Assembly: GCA_029975555.1 (NCBI GenBank)
Contig: JARKOY010000021.1
Coordinates: 124,001 to 188,000 of the forward strand
Source of the DNA: Spirochaetia bacterium
GTDB lineage: Bacteria; Spirochaetota; Spirochaetia; Treponematales; Rectinemataceae
Reading direction: 5' to 3'
DNA: 64,000 nucleotides
The notes beneath the pieces are model-generated. The model did no database searches. It was not told the origin of the DNA and saw only the letters and a program-made list of their open reading frames with translations. The position numbers were made by a program, and so were the translations under genes. Shown here one piece after another: positions 61,347-64,000 of this stretch (the stretch's first letter is position 1; every line of letters starts with the position of its first letter).

Positions 61347-63314
61347 TTACCTCGCAATAATCTCCGCCAATCTTTCCGCAGTAAACCCGAGGTGTTTCGC
61401 GACATCTCCCGCGGGCCCCGACGCGCCGAACCTCTCTATGGAAAGGATATTCTCTCGCCTGGCTATACCTTCCCACCCTTGGGCGACGCCAGCTTCGGCG
61501 ACCACGATCTTCGCGGTCTCGGGGAGCAGCTCAGCTCGATACTGGTCAGACTGTCTGAAAAAAGCTTCCCTACAGGGCATGGAGACGATTCTGACGCTCT
61601 TCTGGGGGACGAGCCTCGCAGCCTCGATGGCCAAGGACACTTCGCTTCCAGTCGCCACAACGACGACATCGGGGACACCTTTGGTGTCGTGGACGATATA
61701 AGCCCCCTTGGCCATATTAGTCCGCCACTGAGGATCGTCCTTGGCAAGCATGGGTACGTTGTTTCTGCAGAGGACGAGGACTGTGGGCCCGTCTTTCCTG
61801 TTCATGGCGATCGACCAGGCTTCGGCCGTCTCTTCCCCATCCGCGGGACGCAGCACGAGCACTTCGGGCATGGCTCGGATGCTCGCCAGCTGCTCGATCG
61901 GCTCGTGGGTGGGGCCGTCTTCGCCGACGTAGATGGAATCGTGGGTCAGCACATACACGAGGGGCAGTTTCATGAGCGCCGAGAGCCTGAGCGCCGGCCT
62001 GAGGTAATCGACGAAGGAAAGGAAGGTCGCGACAAAAGGCCTTAAACCCCCATGGAGCGCAAGGCCGTTGCCTATGGCCGCCATGGCGTGCTCTCTGATG
62101 CCGAACCGTATATAGCGTCCCGCGCGATGTTCCGGAGTATAGTCGGCGACTCCGTTCAAGGCGGAGACATTGGGAGAAGTCAAGTCTGCCGATCCCCCCA
62201 CAAAGTTGGACCAGGCTGCCGCGATGGCCTGCAGGACTTTCCCCGATGCGGCGCGCGTCGAAATTGCTTCGCCAGAGGCGAAGGAAGGCAGGCGCAGTGC
62301 AAACTGAGCCTCGCCCGAATACCAGACCTCGAGTTCTTTTGCCAGCGCTGGCTCCTCGCGCTTCCAGGCTTCGAATTCTTTGACCCACAGCGCGTGACGA
62401 GATTGCAGTTCTTTTTTATAGGCATCGAAATATTCATAGGCCTCGGGAGCGACCCAGAATTTCTGATCCTTTGGGATTCCGAGCGCCTCTTTTGCCCTGG
62501 CGACTTCTTCTTCGCCGAGCGGAGAGCCGTGCACGCTGCACGTCCCTTGTTTGGTAGGTGCACCTTTCCCGATGATGCTCTTCAAAATGATGAGCTTCGG
62601 TTTATCCTGATCAGCCTTCGCCTCCGCGACAAGTCTTGCGATGCCGGGGAAATCGTACATGTCGCCTTTCAGCACCTTCCATCCATAGGCCTCGTAGCGC
62701 TGCGCGACATCTTCCGTAAAGGTAATATCCGTCGGCCCATCGATCGTCACATTGTTCGAATCGTAGAAGACAATGAGCTTTCCGAGCTTGAAGTGCCCGG
62801 CGAGGGAGGAAGCTTCCGCGCTGATGCCTTCCTGGAGGCATCCGTCGCCGACAAGCACCCATGTGTAGTGATCAAAGATCTTGCGCTTTGCCGTGTTGAA
62901 CTTCGCGGCGAGCATGGTCTCGGCCATGGCCATGCCGACCGCGGTGGAGATGCCCTGTCCTAAAGGCCCCGTCGTCATCTCAATGCCGAGGGCTGCGTTG
63001 TATTCAGGGTGTCCGGCGCAGGGGCTGCCGACCTTGCGGAAACGCTTGATGTCCTCGAGACTTATGCCGAATCCTGCCATGTGGAGCATGGCATAGAGAA
63101 ACATCGAGCCGTGGCCGGCCGACAGCACGAAACGGTCCCTGTCGATCCACGCGGGATCGGACGGATCGTACTTCATGGCTTCGCCGTAGAGAAATGCGCC
63201 GATTTCGGCAGCGCCGAGGGGAAGCCCCGGATGACCGGAATTCGCCTCCTGGATGGCGTCCATCGAAAGGCTCCGCACGCTTGTGGCGATTTTCTTCAAA
63301 GCTTCCTGATTCAT
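61347..63314 (-). CDS. tkt: Transketolase
   Basis: 655-aa ThDP enzyme of the pentose-phosphate pathway, full length. SGHPGLPLGAAEIGAFLY near residue 26, the ThDP/Mg motif VGDGCLQEGISAEASSLAGH near 154, SNNVTIDGPTD near 186 and the phosphate/His region SVHGSPLGEEE near 263 are present, then the pyrimidine domain (RFGIREHAMAAIGNGLALHGG near 408). GGAGAGA precedes the ATG. Follows a LarA-family gene by 18 bp. It would feed arabinose- or xylose-derived carbon into glycolysis. Confidence 0.96.
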   Translation of the reverse strand: MNQEALKKIATSVRSLSMDAIQEANSGHPGLPLGAAEIGAFLYGEAMKYDPSDPAWIDRDRFVLSAGHGSMFLYAMLHMAGFGISLEDIKRFRKVGSPCAGHPEYNAALGIEMTTGPLGQGISTAVGMAMAETMLAAKFNTAKRKIFDHYTWVLVGDGCLQEGISAEASSLAGHFKLGKLIVFYDSNNVTIDGPTDITFTEDVAQRYEAYGWKVLKGDMYDFPGIARLVAEAKADQDKPKLIILKSIIGKGAPTKQGTCSVHGSPLGEEEVARAKEALGIPKDQKFWVAPEAYEYFDAYKKELQSRHALWVKEFEAWKREEPALAKELEVWYSGEAQFALRLPSFASGEAISTRAASGKVLQAIAAAWSNFVGGSADLTSPNVSALNGVADYTPEHRAGRYIRFGIREHAMAAIGNGLALHGGLRPFVATFLSFVDYLRPALRLSALMKLPLVYVLTHDSIYVGEDGPTHEPIEQLASIRAMPEVLVLRPADGEETAEAWSIAMNRKDGPTVLVLCRNNVPMLAKDDPQWRTNMAKGAYIVHDTKGVPDVVVVATGSEVSLAIEAARLVPQKSVRIVSMPCREAFFRQSDQYRAELLPETAKIVVAEAGVAQGWEGIARRENILSIERFGASGPAGDVAKHLGFTAERLAEIIAR

Positions 63315-63332
63315 GGTCTTCTCTCCATTGTG

Positions 63333-64000
63333 TTATGCGATGATGGGAACCGTCAGCGTTCCGTCGGTGAGCACCGCAACCTTTGCCCCTGGCCCACGGC
63401 TCGCGAGGGCGATGTCGATCGATTCCTGCAGAAAATCCGTTTTCTCGATGAAGGCTTTTTTCAGCGTGGCCCCGTCCAGTTCGCTGTAAGCGACAAGGCG
63501 CAGTCTCTTCGCCGCCTCCGCAATCTTTGCAGCCTTATGGTAGCCGAGCTTGTAGCCAGCAGCGATTTTGTCGAGAGCCTCCTGGGGAGTGGCGGCGCTT
63601 CCCAAGAGGTCCAGATAAGCGCGGTCGCCGACGCCGTCCCAGCACGAGGCCACCAGAATGAGCACGCCTCCGTCCATCACGGCCAGTGCACCGTTGTCGA
63701 TCGCCTTCTGCGCCTGGTAGAGGTTGATATCCATGGGGCTCCGCGCCACGGAGATGACCACGTCGAAGCGCCGCCTCAGCGGTACGGCGAACACGTCGTT
63801 GGCCGCACGCACCGCCGCATGGAATGACGTTCGAAGGTCTCCTGCTGTGCAGAAGACCACCTCTTGGTCCTTGTCCAGCACGGTCATGATGGAAAAAACA
63901 TCGGCCTTTATGTGACTCAGCGCGTCTTCCATGTCGCGGTGTACAGGGTTTTCATCGAGGGCGAGGGAGTGAGCCTGAGGTTCAAGCGCCAGTTTGTGGT
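63333..64000 (-). CDS. LarA-family (DUF2088) protein, C-terminal part
   Basis: Open to the right edge of the window, so the N-terminal half is missing; 221 codons are visible. The C-terminal LarA domain begins around LDENPVHRDMEDALSHIKADVFSIM and continues with CTAGDLRTSFHAAVRAANDVF, SVARSPMDINLYQAQKAIDNG and GYHKAAKIAEAAKR. LarA proteins are nickel-pincer-cofactor racemases of lactate or other 2-hydroxyacids; substrate is undefined for many members. The internal ATG at 63932 is not the start. Same direction as tkt with an 18-bp gap. Confidence 0.85.
   Translation of the reverse strand, partial: HKLALEPQAHSLALDENPVHRDMEDALSHIKADVFSIMTVLDKDQEVVFCTAGDLRTSFHAAVRAANDVFAVPLRRRFDVVISVARSPMDINLYQAQKAIDNGALAVMDGGVLILVASCWDGVGDRAYLDLLGSAATPQEALDKIAAGYKLGYHKAAKIAEAAKRLRLVAYSELDGATLKKAFIEKTDFLQESIDIALASRGPGAKVAVLTDGTLTVPIIA

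Overview
This 64-kb window is a dense, single-copy chromosomal segment from a diderm, fermentative-looking bacterium. The best guess is a spirochaete (Spirochaetota, moderate confidence, inferred). Support: several Sec signal peptides ending in ...AQ (residues near 20 of the TctC, OppA, GGT and sugar-binding proteins), a Wzi-like outer-membrane beta-barrel, a YerC/YecD TrpR-like regulator and many carbohydrate transporters. Most of the window is GC-rich; about 55.2-61.15 kb is visibly AT-richer. I see no tRNA, rRNA, CRISPR array, insertion sequence or prophage.

Layout. 1-7.24 kb (+): 3' part of a sugar ABC ATPase, its permease, and myo-inositol catabolism genes iolI-like, iolG, iolD, iolE; a lone iolB sits at 54.4-55.1 kb. 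7.45-8.6 kb: a TrpR-like regulator, a small membrane protein and a C-terminal aminotransferase remnant. 8.9-18.6 kb (+): a probably undescribed catabolic cluster of DhaL, a DapA-family lyase, a LacI regulator, an RraA-like aldolase, a tripartite tricarboxylate transporter (TctC, TctB, TctA), DhaK, an HpcH/HpaI aldolase and a D-2-hydroxyacid dehydrogenase. 18.8-21.1 kb: cysK convergent with a TtcA-like sulfurtransferase plus an HTH/two-CW protein; both units carry the same 15-bp palindrome. 21.3-27.2 kb (-): oppABCDF.

27.4-34.6 kb: iron-type alcohol dehydrogenase, sbcDC, aldo/keto reductase. 34.7-42.5 kb (-): secreted thermonuclease; a GGT - DUF6305-like - TRAP-type permease - 47-aa membrane protein - M14/AstE-like amidohydrolase operon; a C69 peptidase operon. 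42.6-45.4 kb (+): TPR protein, GT2 glycosyltransferase and PlsC-type acyltransferase in a tightly overlapped operon. 45.4-51.6 kb (-): Wzi-like porin, metallo-beta-lactamase-fold protein, GNAT, Tex. 51.8-55.1 kb: HTH-receiver regulator, macrodomain protein, tandem class II aldolase, iolB. 55.3-61.1 kb: an AT-richer arabinose-oligosaccharide module (ArsR-type regulator, ABC transporter, GH51 arabinofuranosidase). 61.3-64 kb (-): transketolase and the C-terminal part of a LarA-family protein.

Recurring themes are plant-derived carbohydrate and organic-acid uptake, 4-bp ATGA overlaps inside operons, hairpins between highly expressed first genes and downstream permeases, and several genes whose promoter -10 box lies only 6-8 nt before the start codon with no Shine-Dalgarno (predicted leaderless mRNAs).
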